Below, in pieces: positions 25,561-38,501 of a stretch of 64,000 nt of DNA (its first letter is position 1; each line of letters starts with the position of its first letter). Location: positions 22,227,770 to 22,291,769 of the forward strand of contig JAAONU010000002.1 of assembly GCA_012932295.1 (NCBI GenBank), read 5' to 3'. The notes beneath the pieces are model-generated. The model worked only from the letters and a program-made list of their open reading frames with translations, was not told the origin of the DNA and did no database searches. Both the position numbers and the translations under genes were made by a program. The stretch is from Cyclina sinensis (lineage: Eukaryota > Mollusca > Bivalvia > Venerida > Veneridae).

Positions 25561-25873
25561 TTATGCCATCAAAGATGAGGGGGCATATTGTTTTGCAAAT
25601 GTCGGTTGGTCGGTGGGTAGATACTTTGCTTTCCGATCAATATGTAGAGAACACTTTGACCCACCTTACTCAGTCTTGGTTAATAGGTTGTTCATGACTA
25701 GTAGATGACCCTTATAGTTTTTCAGGTCTCTAGGTCAAAGGTCAAGGTCACAGTGACCTTGAATAGCAAAATGGTTGCCGATCAATAACTATAGAACGCT
25801 CCTCAAAACTTTGTGGCTGCCTCTATGGATAAGTCGCTAGGGGAGCATATATGTTTTACAAACATCTCTTGTT
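25561..25873 (+). mobile_element. GCCCCC-family element, short copy
   Basis: The head TTATGCCATCAAAGATGAGG is followed by GGGCATATTG and GTCGGTTGGTCGGTGGG, one to two core units, and the tail GGGGAGCATATATGTTTTAC with AAACATCTCTTGTT. The last part of the core carries a perfect GGTCAcagTGACC palindrome at 25746-25758. It is inserted in the AGTCCCCT-family element. Confidence 0.72.
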
Positions 25874-26060
25874 TCACAAAGTTATCTCCCTTCTTCACAT
25901 AGAAAAATCTACATTTCCTTGAATATTTCTGGAACCTATTGTTGGATTTGATTGAGACTTCATACAAACTTTATGATGTTATTATTAGTTTACACAATAT
26001 GTTCCATAACTCTTTCTCTTATATTGACAAAATTGTGCCTTTTTTTACTTAGAAAATATA
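25874..26060 (+). mobile_element. AGTCCCCT-family element, 3' part
   Basis: CACAAAGTTATCTCCCTTCT and ATCTACATTTCCTTGAATAT repeat text found at 25111-25180 before the interruption. The exact 3' end is not clear. Confidence 0.45.
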
Positions 26061-26410
26061 GCAGATTATTTATTCTCTTGATTGTTTTTCTTCCAATTAA
26101 TACTTTTGAACTTTCAAGAACCAATACAACTAAAGTCAAGTCTTACAGATAACACAGCAAGGTGCATTTATAAGTCTGTTCTTTGTATTGAAAAATTGAG
26201 ACATATATTTGTATTACATGTGAATATTTTATTTATATCATTACACCCACTTAATTAAATTAGCATGTGATCTTTTGATAATCTGTTGTATAAAACATAC
26301 CTTCATCTATCATTTAAACAAACTATTGATTTCAGCTAACTTGTTGTCAATATTTGACTTTTGTTTCTATTTATCTTACTTCTTTTAACATTATTTGTTC
26401 TGACTTTCAG

Positions 26411-28788
26411 ATCTAGAGAACAATCCAGAATACCTGAGGATGATCTCCGATGCAGAACAGACAAGCCAGCGGAGACGCTCTGCAGATCCATCCCAGAATC
26501 CTGCAGATGTAACTAGTTACTTAGATGGAGCGGAAGAAGAAGAGTTCCTGAATAAAGTTTGTAAGTTTGAACTGATCTCAAGGGGAAAGAACTCACCCAC
26601 TGCTAAAAGCCCAACAAGTAAATCACCTGGAAAATTTACCATTACATCACCTGACAGCAGATCAGGGCGAAGGTCAGGTGAAAATTTCTACTTTGGTGAA
26701 AAATTATTTACCAAAGATACTGCTACCACACGTGTTTCAGCAAGTGTTTTGCAACCTTCCAGATCCCAAAAATCAGATCTTAATTCACAGGATATAAATG
26801 AAAACTCTGTTGGCAGTTTTGGAAGTGTGTCTCTACGGAGAAAGTCAAATGAATCTCGGAATTCTGGTTCAAGTTTTAAGTCAAGGTCTTCTGGAAAAAG
26901 TAATGATAGTTCAAATATATCAGACAGTGACACAAGGTCTGATTCTGCAAACATATTTTTCAACACCCCAGTTTCACCTGTTAGAAAAACAGAACTTGCT
27001 ACTTCCCTCTTCTTTGAAGCATCTGACTTACAAAGGTCAGGGTCACAGAGGTCACCTGCAGTAGCTCCAAAACCTGTTTTTGTGTCACCAGAAGTTACTA
27101 TAGAGTATGTGAATAATATTCAGGACAAAAAAGATGAAACTAGAACTTTAAATGATGCTTATAAAGGTGAAGAGAAAGCAGTTGGCATAGACAATAAGAA
27201 GGATTACCTGTATGTTGAAAAGGAAGATAGTGACTCCTCAGGAAGTAGAAATACATTTGATGGAATTGATTTTGATTTTAATGAATTGACAGAGAGTCAG
27301 AAAGATCTGACTTTAAAACACAGAGAAATTGTAGCAGAGAGGAAGCAGGAACAAGAAATGGAAAGATTAGAACGGCAACGTTTAGAGGAGATATTAAATA
27401 TGTGTGCAGAGTATGAAAGGCAGATAGAAGAAGAACAAAGTCACACTTTGAAGAAACAAACAGAAAAATTCAGGGCAACAGAAAAAGCATCGACTCCACC
27501 TATACCCCCTCTTCCATTGCAGTATCAGCATTTACAAAGCAGTGGTAACAGCCAGGGTCAAAGTTTACCAAATGTGAAACAAGCTCAAACTCCACCTTGC
27601 ATTACACAGGTTAACCAGCAACACATTCAGTCTCAGAGGCAAGCTCAGGTGCCAAAAGGTCTTGACTTAGATATCCACTCACTGGAACGACGCGACTCAG
27701 CCAAATCAGAATATCGAAGCTCAATGACCAATAAAATCATGACCAATGGATCTCTCACAATGCTTTCATCTCCAACAAATTCACATAAAGAATTTTTTCT
27801 TGGTTACCAAATGAGAAAATGTGGTTCAAATTCTTCAAACTCAGAAGAATCCCTCTGTGGAAGCTCTGAAGATACTGGAACAATAAAGCGAAGACCAAAT
27901 TCAATCCAAAGTCCATTTAATACAGAAAGACCTAGAAGTCCAAAAACCTCACCCAGGAGTCCATCATCATTTGCAAATAAAAGCAGTGTCCATTCAAGTG
28001 TAGTTTCTTTTTCTCTTGACCAATCAACATCTAACGTTCATTTCAGTTCAGCATTTTCTTCATCCAGTCAAACTACACCAACCACAGTGGTATCTTGGAC
28101 ACAGAATAATCCATCTAGACCACAGGACTCTCCACAAAATGATTTTTCAAAAATGTTCAAAATTGAGCCATTAAGATTGACCAATGTTAGTGTAGAATTT
28201 GTTGAAAGAAAACAAATGGAAAGCTTTGAGGAGGATAGTCATGCATCTACATACAGTGAACCAGAATGTGACCTTCAAATGAATGAAGACCGTTTAAATG
28301 AACTACAAATTCAGGAACCTGTTTCAAGTAAATTGTACCAGAAATCAAAGGATGATATCAGTAGTGCAAAAAGTTCTTCCAGTGCTTATAATCCTGAGGG
28401 AAGTACATATAGTGCTAAACTTATAGAATCAGAAACAAATTGTTCATATGGTGCTACTTATTTGTCACAGTGCAAGAATACTGACCAGCATGATTATGTT
28501 AATATAAATGGATCTCACTATTCTGATTCCAACAGTGAAAGTCCAAGTTCATCAAATGCATCAACAGTATGTCCCACAAGTTACCACGGATTCATAAATA
28601 ACATTTTGTCAACTGGGTCACCACGCTCTTCAGGATCTGTAAGTGAGTCAAAGTCTTCAAGCATCGAAAATGTGACACCAATAAACAGTGATGGCGAGTT
28701 TAATGCAACACTAACAAAGGAACAGAGCTCTAGAGCCTCATCAGCAGGGACCACAGATTCCAGTGAATGTTCTTGGGGAACTGTTGAT
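26411..28788 (+). CDS. PHLDB1/2: PHLDB-like exon 1 of the window: Ser-rich linker plus first coiled coil
   Basis: The acceptor TTTCAG ends at 26410 and the donor GTAAGT starts at 28789. The frame is open upstream of the first ATG (26440), reading LENNPEYLRM across it, so this ATG is probably internal; the first two bases complete a codon from an upstream exon. The exon holds 792 full codons. From the ATG there is an acidic stretch near residue 28, long Ser/Asn-rich low-complexity sequence with many SP sites, a charged coiled coil at about 283-347 containing ERQRLEEILNMCAEYERQ (the best family signature), a proline patch PPIPPLP near 352 that could bind SH3 or EVH1 domains, and a basic TIKRRP / RSPKTSPRSP block near 480-510. 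If the donor is skipped, the frame runs only to a stop at 28843-28845. The composition suggests a disordered, phosphorylated linker; this is inference. Confidence 0.87.
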
Positions 28789-29965
28789 GTAAGTACAGCA
28801 GTAGGTTGTTTCTTTTTAAAAAGAGAAATAACTCTGATACTGTAATGTAAGTTTTAGAGTTTGGAGTGATTTCCCTTATGATATTTGAAAGAACAGGTAC
28901 TTGGTTCACCACAAGACATGTCTTGAATGCATGTGTTTATTGTAATAGATGAGGTTATAACACTGTGTGAATGCTGTGTTCATTGTAATAGACAATTTAT
29001 AACACTGTGTGATTCATTATCATTATTACACTTCCTTGAAGTTAACAAAAAAGATGTCAGTGGTGTGGATTTCTTAAAGATCGCTGAAATGATAGTGATT
29101 AGTTCTTTCTTATTAAAGTAAACATACCCAGTTAACTCTGTCATATATTCTGTATCTGATCTTGATTAACCATTTCATTAGTTTAGGAGTAGTTAGAATT
29201 TAAAACCATATACAGTTTGACAAGTTGCATTATCAGTAAATGTCTGTCAAAGAGAGTTCAGTGAAGGAAATCAAATTATCCACAAAAATGACAATGAAAG
29301 GCAGTATTTAAGGGCAATATGACATACATGTGGTATGTTTCTCAGGCAACTAACAAGTCAACTATTTACTGGTACAAGCTGTTGACTTAAAAAAATAATG
29401 AAAATCTGTGTTACAGCTAAAAAAAGAAAAAAAAAACCTATACAGTCTGCTGCATGTTTAATTCCTCTTAAGGCTTTTTTTTTTTTTAAATGGATATGTG
29501 TTTCATAAGTAGTCTTCCTGGTATAATGATTCAAGGCCTATATATGTAAATGTGTTAGTCTTATCCACTCGTGCTGAAATACTATCAGTGTACAGGACAC
29601 TTGTTGCAAATATAAATAGCGTTTTAAATGAGATAAAAATATTTCGGAATGTAGATGTTTACATTTTAAGTTAATCTTGGATCTGTTTTCATTGTGGGTT
29701 TAAAGTGTTTTTGACTTGGTATTGTAGTGTGTTGGATTAGAAAATACCTGTGTAAATCAATCACATGGTAGGTGTAATGTTTTATGTTTAATTCAGAACT
29801 CTTTGATTCAAAACTGTAATGTTTATGTAGGAATAATTACTATTTAAAATACATGTACAAAATTAGTTAAAAACTTCTGTAATGGAGCCTATGTTGGTTG
29901 CAGCTCAAGTGAACTAGTGTAATTATTCATCAAGAAAACTGTCATCTGTCATTGTTTCAGCTGTA
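28789..29965. other. Intron, no gene seen
   Basis: The start of the 8.8-kb intron. It has A- and T-runs near 29420 and 29477 and a duplicated phrase, TAACACTGTGTGA, at about 28958 and 29000. There is no supported exon. Confidence 0.5.
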
Positions 29966-30655
29966 AGTTTTTAGCTCACCTGAGCACTAAATGGTCTTGT
30001 GAGTTATTGTGATCGCATGATGTCCGTCGTCCATCGTCATGCGTTAGTGTGTCAACATTTTGATTCAAATGACTTCTCCTCTGAAATCACTCTGCCAAAG
30101 TTAATAAAACTTTGCAGGGTTGTTCCTTGCATGAAGCACTACCAAAGTTGTTCAGAGAATTCAGTCTGGTTACTATGGCAACAAAAGAAAAAATCTTTAA
30201 AAAATTTCTTGTCTGAAACCACAAGACCTAGAGCTTATGTACTTGGCATGGTGTATCATCTAGAGGTCCTCTAACAATGTTGTTCAAATTATGTCTCTTG
30301 GGTCAAAATTTGCCACACCAAAGGGGTCTCATATTTTACATATAAATATATAGGAAAAACTTTAGGAATCTTCTTCTCTGAATCCACAAGGTCCTAAGAA
30401 AATTTTGCACAAAGTATTGTCTAGTAGACCTCTACAAAGATTGTTCAAATTATGTCCCTGTGGTCAGAAGTGACCCCACTTCAGGGGTCACTTGTTAATA
30501 TAGGAAAAACTTCAGAAATCTTCTTATCTGAAAGTACTGTGCTTTGGGATTTGATTTTTGCCATACAGGTTCACCTAGAGCTCCTGTACAAAGATCTTTC
30601 AAATTATGCCCCAGGAGTCATAAATGCCCAAGAGGTCACTTGATTTAATAATTTT
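29966..30655 (+). mobile_element. AGCTCACC-family element lacking its 3' end
   Basis: The head is AGCTCACCTGAGCACTAAAT with a decayed partner, then GTCCGTCGTCCATCGTC, then core text (GAAACCACAAGACCTAGAGC, GGTCAAAATTTGCCAC). It breaks off at a T-run near 30650. Confidence 0.65.
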
Positions 30656-30861
30656 TTTTCTCTCAAACCAGGGTAGTTAGAAAGATATTTTTGAAAGTAA
30701 ATCCCTGAAGCCCAGTGACCTTTCTGTAAAGGGTGAAATTTTAATCTTATCATGTGACATTTTGTGTATGTACTTTTTAAAATCATTGAATCATAAGACA
30801 CATGTATTGTCTACAGATTTCCTAAAACAGAATGAGTTTATGATCCTTTAAGTAATCTCTC

Positions 30862-32640
30862 CAGAGAAAACCTGATCTGCAATCAGAGAGTGACAGGAGA
30901 TGATTTAATCTTCACTGACCTGACTGGAGACAGAAAGTGACAGAAGATAACATAAAATTAAATGACCTGACTGCAGACAGGAAGTGACAGGAGATCACTT
31001 AATCTTCACTAACCTGCCTGGAAACAGAAAATGACAGGAGATGAATTAATCTTCACTGCCCTCTTACAAACAGAAAGTGACAGAAGTTGATTAAATCTTC
31101 ACTGACCTTCCTGCAAACAGAAAGTGACACAGGAGATACCTTAATCTTCACTGACCTGACTGCAAACAGAAAATAACTGAGGATGACTTAATCTTCACTG
31201 ACCTGACTGCAAACAGAAAGTGACAGAAGATGACTTAATCTTCACTGACCTGACTGCAAACAGAAAGTGACAGAAGATGACTTAATCTTCACTGACCTGA
31301 CTGCAAACAGAAAGTGACAGAAGATGACTTAATCTTTACTGACCTGGCTGCAAACAGAAAGTGACAGAAGATGACTTAATCTTCACTGACCTGACTGCAA
31401 ACAGAAAGTGACAGGAGATGTTTTAATCTTTACTGACCTGACTGCAAACAGAAAGTGACAGGAGATGAATTAATCTTCACTGACCTGCCTGCAAACAGAA
31501 AGTGACAGGAGATCACTTAATCTTCACTGACCTGACTGCAAACAGAAAGTGACAGGAGATCACTTATTCTTCCCTGACCAGACTGCAAACAGAAAGTGAC
31601 AGGAGATCACTTAATCTTCCCTGACCTGACTGCAAACAGAAAGTGACAGGAGATGACTTAATCTTCACTGACCTGCCAGGAAACAGAAAGTGACAGGGGA
31701 TGATTAGTCTTCACTGACCTGCCTGGAAACAGAATATGACAGGAGATGACTTTATCTTCACTGACCTGACTGAAAACAGAAAGTGACAGAAAATTACATT
31801 ACTGACTTGACTGCAAACAGAAAGTGACAGGAAATTACTGACCTGACTGCAGACAGAAAGTAACAGCAGATGACTTAACTGCAGACAGAAATTGACAGGA
31901 GATGACTGACATGACTGCAGACAGAAAGTAACAGGAGATGATATAATCATCACTGACCTGACTGTAGACAAAAAGTGACAGAGATGACTGACCTGACTGT
32001 AGACAGAAAGTGACATGAGATGACTGACCTGACTGTAGACAGAAAGTGACAGAGATGACTGACCTGACTGTAGACAGAAAGTGACAGAGATGACTGACCT
32101 GACTGCAGACGGAAAGTAACAGGAGATGACTGACCTGACTGTAGACAGAAAGTAACAGGAGATGATATAATCATCACTGACCTGACTGTAGACAGAAAGT
32201 GACAGAGATGACTGACCTGACTGTAGACGGAAAGTGACATGAGATGACTGACCTGACTGTAGACAGAAAGTGACATGAGATGACTGACCTGACTGTAGAC
32301 AGAAAGTGACAGAGATGACTGACCTGACTGTAGGCAGAAAGTGACAGAGATGACTGACCTGACTGTAGACAGAAATTGACATGAGATGACTGACCTGACT
32401 GCAGACAGGAAGTAACATGAGATGATATAATCATCACTGACCTGACTGTAGACAGAAAGTGACATGAGATGACTGACCTGACTGAAGACAGAAAGTGACA
32501 GAGATGACTGACCTGACTGTAGGCAGAAAGTGACAGAGATGACTGACCTGACTGTAGACAGAAAGTGACAGAGATGACTGACCTGACTGTAGACAGAAAG
32601 TGACAGGAGATGAATTAATTTTCACTGACCTGACTGCAGA
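30862..32640. repeat. Compound minisatellite, 47-bp then 35/36-bp units
   Basis: From about 30862 to 31790 the unit is 47 bp (TGACTTAATCTTCACTGACC and TGACTGCAAACAGAAAGTGA). From about 31860 to 32610 the unit is 35-36 bp (TGACTGACCTGACTGTAGAC and AGAAAGTGACAGAGA). The short form equals the long form without the TTAATCTTCAC segment, and occasional long units recur in the second half. Long - strand frames here are repeat artefacts. Confidence 0.93.
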
Positions 32641-33111
32641 CTTATACTAATAATAAATTATCTTTATCCTGTAAAGGGAAGACATCTTTGCTTCCTAGGT
32701 CAGCTCTATAGTATTTCTGTTTTGGCACAAGTCTGTTGCAGTTTGCTTGAACAAACTAACAGAACTTGTAAGACATTCTGTCTGACGTAAACTGAAAATC
32801 TGTCGGACAGAAAAAAATTTGTTTGTCCGGAACTCTGTGGAATGCTAAAAATTCCTGATCTTACAATGTTTGTATGTGGTAATATCACCACTTACACTTT
32901 CAATGAAATAATCAGTGATAAGGAGCAGTAATTAATAGTCTAGGGTTTTGCACACTAAAAATGAACCTAATTCAAATACAAACAATGTTCATTTTGTCTT
33001 CTGCATCTTTCATTACGCTTTTAAAATCATATTAATCAATGACAAATTAAAAAAGGTGGTAATATTTTCACAATGCCTGAAACTTTGCTGTCCAAAATTG
33101 GGTAATGTTTT

Positions 33112-33630
33112 GTAAGCTCACCTGGCTGAAGGTGAGGTGTACCTTATAGTATGCTATGTTGTCCATCCGTCTGTCTGTCGTCCATAATTGACTTTAAACA
33201 ACATCTCCTCCAATACCACTGGGTCAGTTGCAATTAAACTTTACAGAAGTGATGCTTGTTTGGTCCTCTTTCAAAACGATACAAAAATGGAATTCCATGC
33301 AGAACTCTGGTTTCCATGGCAACTGAAAGTAAAAACTTTAAAAATCTTCTTGTCTGAAACCACAGATGTTGATAACATCATCTAATGGACCTCTACCAGA
33401 GTTACATAAATCATTGCCCTGTGGTCAAAGTTGGCGCAACGCCCAGGGGTCACTTGATTTTACATAGACTTATATAGGAGAAATTTAAAAAATCTCTTTG
33501 TCCGAAACCATAAGGCCTAGAGATAAGATGTTTGGTGGACCTCTACCAAGTTTATACAAATCATGGCCCCTCGATCAAAATTGGCTCAGCCTCAGGGGTC
33601 ACTTGATCTAACATAAAGTTATAAAGGCAT
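33112..33630 (+). mobile_element. AGCTCACC-family element lacking its 3' end
   Basis: The head AAGCTCACCTGGCTGAAGGT pairs loosely with GGTGAGGTG, then CCATCCGTCTGTCTGTCG and two to three core units (GGACCTCTACCA, GTCAAAGTTGGCGC). It fades out near 33630. Confidence 0.6.
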
Positions 33631-33837
33631 ACAGACTTCAAATTATACTTTGGTTTACCATAGATTATTGACCTTTTTTGGTTTAAAAATATTTTTAAAT
33701 ATTAAATGTGGTATAATTGGAACTGTCTGCCATTTGACACATCCCTTGGGTGCCATCCCCACCCCACTCCACCAGTTGTTTGGTAGTTTCCTTTCAGATG
33801 AGTGACTCATTAATTTATTCTTAATGATTAATATATA

Positions 33838-33863
33838 TTTATATATATATATATATATATATA
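33838..33863. repeat. (AT)n simple repeat
   Basis: A run of alternating A and T following TTAATATATATTT. Confidence 0.9.
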
Positions 33864-34574
33864 TTTGGTTATACTAACAAAGTACTAGTATTTTTTATCT
33901 GTCTGTTAAGACTTTTACTCTCTTGTCTGGACTTAAAAAAGCGTGGCAGAGTTTGCAAAAAAAACCAACAGATTTCACAGTATGAAAATCATGTGTGGCA
34001 TGAGAAAGTTAAAAAGATGTGGATTCAAAGACAGTTAATCCATCAGTTTTGTAAACTTCGATTTATTTTGTAGCTTGTAATCAATATCTTGTTCCTACTA
34101 ATGGCTACTTTCATTTGCAGATATGTACAGCAATGCCGTACATTTGAGTTCCAACTCTAATATATAGGTTGTTTATCATAATTCCTTTAGGATTTATATT
34201 TAAGTCACAATGGTTTATTCAAGTTATTTTACATATAAAGTATCATGATCTATGTTCACTGTAAGAATGTTTGGGGTGTAAATTGCTGTCACTAGTATAA
34301 ATTATTGGTTATATCTGAACAAATCTTGCTTATTACTGGACTTGAGTGCATCATACTAATGCAGGGAATGTAGCAAGAATTTTTTCAATTTATGCAAGCC
34401 TGTCACTTTGCACATCAGTTTTTCAGTTCTGTCTGATTTTAAAACTGACATTGTTTTCTATCTTTATATTGTTGAACAGTCAGTCCATCAGTGCCAAACC
34501 TGGTCAAATCATGTTGGTCATGTCCATTGCTCTGATGTTCTTTAGGAAGTTTGGATTAATATAGATTGTACTAG
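33864..34574. other. Intron, no gene seen
   Basis: AT-rich intron sequence between the simple repeat and the minisatellite. Confidence 0.45.
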
Positions 34575-35752
34575 ATAAGTGCAGTGCAGAGCAGTAGTTG
34601 TACAGAGCAGTTGTTGCACAATGTAGTAGTTGAACAGAGCAGTAGTTGTACAGAGCAGTAGTTGACAGAGCAGTAGTTGTACAGGCAGTAGTTGTACAGA
34701 GTAGTAGTTGTACAGGCAGTAGTTGTACAGAGTAGTAGTTGCACAGGCAGTAGTTGTACAGAGTAGTAGTTATACAGGAAGTAGTTGTTCAGAGCAGGAG
34801 TTGTACAGAGAAGTAGTTGTACAGGCAGTAGTTGTACAGAGCAGTAGTTGTACAGGCAGTAGTTGTACAGAGCAGTAGTTGTACAGAGTAGTAGTTATAC
34901 AGGCAGTAGTTGTACAGAGTAGTATTTGTACAGAGTAGTAGTTGTACAGAGTAGTAGTTATACAGGCAGTAGTTGTACATAGTAGTAGTTGTACAGAGGA
35001 GTAGTTGTACAGGCAGTAGTTTTACAGAGTAGTAGTTGTACAGAGTAGTAGTTGTACAGGCAGTAGTTGTACAGAGTAGTAGTTGTACAGGCAGTAGTTG
35101 TACAGAGTAGTAGTTGTACAGAGTAGTAGTTATACAGGCAGTAGTTGTACAGGGCAGTAGTTGTACAGAGTAGTAGTTATACAGGCAGTAGTTGTACAGA
35201 GTAGTAGTTATACAGGCAGTAGTTGTACAGAGTAGTAGTTGTACAGAGTAGTAGTTATACAGGCAGTAGTTGTACAGAGTATTAGCTGTACAGGCAGTAG
35301 TTGTACAGAGCAGGAGTTGTACAGAACAGGAGTTGTACAGGCAGTAGTTGTACAGGCAGTAGTTGTACAGAGTATTAGCTGTACAGGCAGTAGTTGTACA
35401 GAGCAGGAGTTGTACAGAACAGGAGTTGTACAGGCAGTAGTTGTACAGGCAGTAGTTGTACAGAGTAGTAGTTGTACAAAGCAGTAGTTGTACAGGCTGT
35501 AGTTGTACAGGCAGTAGTTTTACAGGGCAGTAGTTGTACAGAGCAGTAGTTGTACAGAGCAGTGGTTGACAGAGCAGTAGTTATACAGGCTGTAGTTGTA
35601 CAGGAAGTAGTTTTACAGGGCAGTAGTTGTACAGAGCAGAAGTTGTACAGAGCAGTGGTTGACAGAGCAGTAGTTATACAGGCAGTAGTTTTACAGAGCA
35701 GTAGTCATACAGGGTAGTAGATGTACAGAGCAGTAGATGTACAGTTGTACAG
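34575..35752. repeat. 15/16-bp minisatellite, about 75 units
   Basis: Alternating AGTAGTTGTACAGAGT (16 bp) and AGTAGTTGTACAGGC (15 bp) units with variants (GTTATACAGG, GTTTTACAGG, ATTAGCTGTACAGG). Pairs form 31-bp blocks, and around 35275-35470 a block of about 117 bp recurs. Nearly every unit contains GTAC. The open frames over it are artefacts. Confidence 0.95.
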
Positions 35753-35754
35753 AT

Positions 35755-35880
35755 GAGTTATTGTGGAATACCATACATGGTCAGATTCCTTTGATGGGGT
35801 TTGAACCAAAGTCTTCAGGTTTTAGGAGTCTGATATGCAATTTCTATACAATAAAGCCTTCCTTAGGTTTTAGACATCAT
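35755..35880 (-). repeat. Possible tRNA-derived SINE fragment
   Basis: On the - strand GGTTCAAACCC (35798-35808) fits a pol III B box. No convincing A box or folded tRNA was found, so this rests on one short motif. Confidence 0.25.
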
Positions 35881-37608
35881 CCAGTCCCTGTCAGGGAAAT
35901 TGTGTGGCTTTGTTATCAGAAGAAATTTGGTATTACAGTTGCATGGATGATATAATTTATTAGTCTCATACACCAAGAGTTATGCTTCCTTCAATGCACC
36001 CTACTATTTCATTCATTTTTTGAGTTTCAAGGAAATTATTCTTTCCTTAATGACCTGACTTTGCTGACCTTCTCAGTATGTTGGATGAGAAGGTGGGGGG
36101 GGGGGGTCATTTAAACTGTCCAGATATGCAAATATATTAGTGAAAAATGTATTGGCTAGAGGTTTTATGTTGAGAGAAAGAGGTTCAAAGAGAATAAAAA
36201 TAACATACTTTAGCTATAACCACATTCTATTTGTTATACTTAACCAGAAAAAGACATCATAATAAATCAATGTGTGGAAGTTAAGTGGTTGACTTGCTGT
36301 AAGCTTCTATTTTGAGGACATTTACAGATTAAGGGCATGAAAGTGCAGTGAACAAGAAAAGTAACTTGAGCTTGCCTTATCTTTATTATCCCCACTTTGT
36401 GACATAGTTTTATTGGTCACATTAGAGCTAAGTAACTTTGCTTAGCTTCCTTTGTTTTTTATATCGTGACTAGTCATTTCCTAAGTTGTTCAATTAGGGA
36501 CTGGTGTGTTGTGTGTTTAGGCAAATGACAGGCTGAGCTGTAATCTTTAGTTTTGTTTTTGAACAACTACAGAGTTTACATAACTTGAACAATAGAGGTA
36601 TAGCAGCCTAAAATACTTATTTATATAATATCAAAGAACTGAAATAAATTCTATACATCGAGACTTAGATTCATGTTAGAAGATCACTCTTTGAAAGTCA
36701 ATGAACATTTGATGAACAGCAGATATTTTGTTAGTCTAATTAAAGTATTAAACCTGGTTTTCCTGCTCGTTCATGATGGAGAAAGCTAGGCCATGAATTA
36801 AAATGTAAGAATAATGTGCTGGTAATTATTTGCTACAGCTGTTCATTTCAGGTCAGACCTTTGAAGTGACAATCTTTGGAAAAAAAGTCAAATATTGAAT
36901 GTTTTAAGACCCAAATCTTATTATAGTTTTAAAATTTCTCAAGCTGTAAGATTGTATCATGTAGTTGTTTATGAAGCGTTACATGTTCTGTCGTCAATCT
37001 TTGTCTGAAATGTTTACCGAGTATTCAACATATTGACAATCACTAATACCTCTTTTCAAAATTATCTCTTTTGAACTTTTACAATCTTTCATAAATGAAC
37101 TCTTGCTCATAAACTATTATTATTGTGTACCTTTTAACTCTCAGGGTTGAATCTCTCTTACAACACTTCAGTGACCTGACTGTTTAGCTCTTTTCTGTAG
37201 GGTGTAATATAGAAATGGTCAGGTTTCTTTATCAAGCTGACACAGCATTAAATATAAGAGTACTTAATATAATGTTGTGACTTGTAAAAAAAAGAGCTTA
37301 CTCATATTTGTTTTTTGTATTTATAAGCTTTATCCCCATGCATATGTTAGTTAATACCTCTATTTCTTTATTTGTTTGCACCTGTGAGGACAGTTTCTGA
37401 AAGAAGTCAAAGTTATTAAAACATTATTCTCAGTGGAATTTTTACAATCAAACATGTCATCTAAAACCATCCTACTACAGCTCATTTAACTGTAAAGCTA
37501 TGCTTGCATGGGTCCCCATCTAGTTTATATAATTTACAGATAATACCAAGGCAGACTCAAAGAACTTTTGTTGCCTAAATGCATCAGTTTGAGTCTTATT
37601 TGTTACAG
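35881..37608. other. Intron, no gene seen
   Basis: AT-rich intron with a G-homopolymer at 36096-36106 and no recognised repeat or exon before the acceptor at 37608. Confidence 0.5.
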
Positions 37609-37734
37609 GAAGTAGATCCGTACTTACAGCTGGAAAGACTGAAGACAAACAAATCAGACCTCTTGAAAAAAATCTCCGCTCTCAAACAGCAGATTGTTGA
37701 CATAGAAACACAGGAGGATGAGGCTCTTAGAGGG
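37609..37734 (+). CDS. PHLDB1/2: PHLDB-like coiled-coil exon, 42 codons
   Basis: Acceptor TGTTACAG, donor GTAAGG, 126 nt, phase 0 at both ends. It encodes EVDPYLQLERLKTNKSDLLK and continues to EDEALRG, an amphipathic charged helix that begins the central coiled coil. It joins in frame to SECSWGTVD at the end of the large exon and to LEVERALLEGE at the start of the next. It is exactly six heptads long. The preceding intron is 8.8 kb and carries two minisatellites and two truncated repeats; a further small exon there cannot be excluded. Confidence 0.85.
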
Positions 37735-37810
37735 GTAAGGTTTAAATGAAGTTTAGTTATAACCCTTGTTTATTTTGAACCAGCTGATTGCTAATTATAT
37801 TTTTACATTC

Positions 37811-38501
37811 CTTTTTTGGCCACTATTAGTGGGCCACTTGATTTGCTCTTGCCTGTCAGTCTGAAAGTTTGTGTCCCGTGGTCAGCCAACACTTTGACAT
37901 GAAGGATCATGGAATTTCACAGAAATAAAGATCAGCACCTGGGGTTTTTCATCTCCCTCTATCCAAGAAAAGCAAAATGGACCCTAATTTAGTCAGAATA
38001 GCTACCCAAAAGTGTGTGTTGTGTGCTTAGCAAACACTATTAAACTTACGGTCATGAAACTTCAAAGGGATATAGATCAGCAAATGAAGTTGTGCACTAG
38101 GTTTTTTTTGTCTCCCTCCTCCCAGGGAGAGCACAGTTATGGCCCTTAATTTAGTGAAAAAAAGTTACCAAAAAATTTGTGTCATGTGCTCAGCCAACAG
38201 TGTTTTGCAACCGTGAAACGTCATGAAACATTACAGAGATAAATAACAGCCAGTGAAGTTGTGCATCTGGGGTTCTTCATTTCCATCCTAGGTGGAGCAA
38301 CATTATGGCCCTGGATTTAGTGAAAAAAAAAAAACACTACCAGAAAGTTTGTGTGGCTCGAAGATTGAAAACAGTATCATCAACAGTCTTCAGACTTTAG
38401 AGAGAGGTGTCAGTATGTGAAGTTGTGCACCTGGGGTTTCACGTCCCTCTCTATATATGAAGGATAAATGGAGTTATGTCCCATGATTAGTGGAAGTCAC
38501 A
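37811..38501 (+). mobile_element. GGCCACT-headed repeat, 5' part
   Basis: The head TGGCCACTATTAGTGGGCCA is a hairpin. It is followed by four diverged units of about 150 bp with GTGTCCCGTGGTCAGCCAAC and GAAACTTCAAAGGGATATAG. It is interrupted by an AGCTCACC-family element at 38502 and resumes near 39306 until the pogo-like element. Confidence 0.6.

Noticed and set aside
26440..26442. ATG at 26440 as the true translation start
   Set aside because: The frame stays open upstream to a clear acceptor at 26410, so an internal exon fits better; an alternative promoter was not supported.
26688..27064. Frames of 88-92 codons overlapping the large exon on both strands
   Set aside because: Shadows of the PHLDB-like reading frame; composition reflects its Ser-rich codons.
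31711..32625. Long - strand open frames (up to 235 codons) rich in Ser, Gln and Val
   Set aside because: They run entirely inside the 47/35-bp minisatellite; the repeated peptide simply mirrors the DNA repeat and shifts frame with period changes.
34789..35487. Tyr/Cys-rich and Val/Gln-rich frames
   Set aside because: Translation of the 15/16-bp minisatellite in different frames.
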